NCBI GenBank assembly: GCA_965221575.1
Contig: CBDCSM010000013.1
Span: 62,001 to 126,000, forward strand
DNA length: 64,000 nt
Source of the DNA: JAPPHA01 sp965221575
Lineage (GTDB): Bacteria; Pseudomonadota; Alphaproteobacteria; Rhodobacterales; Rhodobacteraceae
Reading direction: 5' to 3'
Shown: positions 63,107 to 64,000 of the stretch, piece after piece
How positions within the stretch are numbered: position 1 is the first letter of the stretch
Layout of the letters: each line of letters starts with the position of its first letter
Notes under the pieces: generated by a model
Database searches by the model: none
Seen by the model: the letters and a program-made list of their open reading frames with translations, nothing else
Told to the model about the DNA's origin: nothing
Position numbers and translations under genes: made by a program

Positions 63107-64000
63107 TCAGGCCCGCTCAAACCCGCGCGCGACCTCATAGTCGGTCACGGCACGATCATAGTGTTCCTGTTCCCATCGCGCGGCCCTGACATAGTGATCA
63201 ATAACATCGCTGCCCATGGCGGCCCGCAGCATTTCGGAGTTGTCCAGCGCCTCCGTCGCGTGCAGGAGCGTGGACGGGACGGATCTAACGCCCTCCGCCT
63301 GGTACGCGTCTCCCGACCATGCGTCCTCGAGTTCCAGTTCCTGTTCTATTCCGGCAATTCCGGCGGCAATCTGTCCGGCGATGGAGAGATACGGATTCAG
63401 GTCCGCGCCGCCGATCCGGCACTCGATGCGCACACCGGTCGTATCGGCGCCCGCAATGCGGAAGCCCGCCGTTCGATTGTCCACTGACCAGACAGCCTTC
63501 GTCGGCGCAAACGTGCCGGCGACAAACCGCTTGTACGAATTGACGTACGGAGCGAGGAAAACCGTCGTTTCGGCAGAATACCTGAGAAGTCCCGCCAGGT
63601 ATTGCCGCATGACCTGCGACATCCCATGTGTCTTCGTCTCGTCGAAAAAGGCCGGACTTCCCGATCGATCCCCGAGCGACTGGTGGATGTGGCAGGACGA
63701 GCCCGCCGCACCGGCATCCCATTTCGCCATGAACGTGACGGCCCGGTCCTTCTGAAAGGCAATTTCCTTGACCGCGTTCTTTACGAACACATGCGTATCG
63801 GCCATCGTGAGCGCGTCGGAATAGCGGATATTAATTTCCTCCTGGCCGGCGTCGGCTTCACCCTTCGAATTTTCGACCGGAACTCCCGCATCGTGCAGCC
63901 CGTTGCGCACGGCCCGCATGACATCTTCTTCCCTGGTCGTTTGAAATATGTGGTAGTCTTCGTTGTAGGGGCTGATCGGTGTCATTCCCCTGTATTGCCG
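63107..64000 (-). CDS. Glutamine synthetase-family protein (gamma-glutamyl amine ligase-like), 5' truncated
   Basis: The C-terminal 297 or so residues of a glutamine synthetase-fold ligase; the frame runs off the window edge upstream of ISPYNEDYHIFQ. Visible are GEADAGQEEINIRYSDALTMADTHV, the metal/ammonium region CHIHQSL, the ATP/glutamate segment NSYKRFVAGTFAPT, VDNRTAGFRIAG and ECRIGGADLNPYLS. This branch (PuuA/GlnT/GMAS-like) more often joins glutamate to amines than makes glutamine. It is followed by an iron-dependent alcohol dehydrogenase gene. Confidence 0.88.
   Translation of the reverse strand, partial: RQYRGMTPISPYNEDYHIFQTTREEDVMRAVRNGLHDAGVPVENSKGEADAGQEEINIRYSDALTMADTHVFVKNAVKEIAFQKDRAVTFMAKWDAGAAGSSCHIHQSLGDRSGSPAFFDETKTHGMSQVMRQYLAGLLRYSAETTVFLAPYVNSYKRFVAGTFAPTKAVWSVDNRTAGFRIAGADTTGVRIECRIGGADLNPYLSIAGQIAAGIAGIEQELELEDAWSGDAYQAEGVRSVPSTLLHATEALDNSEMLRAAMGSDVIDHYVRAARWEQEHYDRAVTDYEVARGFERA

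Overview
The window is GC-rich, densely coded DNA from an alphaproteobacterium, most likely a Rhodobacterales-like lineage. The reasons are the split ATP synthase locus (atpHAGDC without atpBEF), the HAD (TIGR01459) / MaoC / RibF neighbourhood, a methyltransferase divergent from gloB, a MotA/ExbB-like channel next to an OmpA-type peptidoglycan-binding coiled-coil protein and a ChaC gene, and a long PRPP synthetase. This taxonomic call is inference from gene order and protein features; there is no rRNA or tRNA gene in the window.

Layout. Positions 1-24 kb are mostly housekeeping: groES-groEL under a CIRCE operator, an SHMT-like enzyme, HAD/MaoC/ribF, a YcgN-like protein abutting threonine aldolase, several stand-alone enzymes, prs, atpHAGDC on the minus strand, methyltransferase/gloB, plsC and clpA (no clpS next to it). 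At 24.2-29.8 kb lies a two-gene stator-like module: a MotA/ExbB-type channel and a 1443-residue membrane-anchored coiled-coil protein with ten 56-residue repeats, including an exact 336-bp tandem duplication. From 30 to 45.6 kb come ChaC, a secreted protein, a histidine decarboxylase-ACT pair, an ABC exporter, a GH4 glycosidase, and a catabolic locus. In the catabolic locus a P450-VOC pair is divergent from a four-gene, translationally overlapping operon of NicX-like dioxygenase, alpha/beta hydrolase, acyl-CoA dehydrogenase-like protein and acyl-CoA ligase.

From about 45.9 to 61.7 kb the window becomes accessory. It holds a decayed IS1595-family element with an MT-A70 methyltransferase passenger fragment, further insertion debris, an aromatic amino acid decarboxylase facing a frameshifted FAD hydroxylase, an AT-richer orphan with a HARP-like N-terminus and a HEPN-type RNxxxH motif, and an intact ISKra4-family insertion with 9-bp target duplication. 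It also holds a pentonate dehydratase and an AT-richer gene pair: a signal-peptide protein with a PD-(D/E)XK nuclease signature, followed by a glycine-zipper membrane protein. The window ends with an iron-dependent alcohol dehydrogenase and the 3' part of a glutamine synthetase-like gene.

The strongest candidates for something undescribed are the nuclease/glycine-zipper pair (58.8-61.6 kb), the HARP/HEPN orphan (53.2-54.2 kb) and the giant stator-coil module (24.2-29.8 kb). All functional claims rest on reading motifs by eye; no database search was possible.
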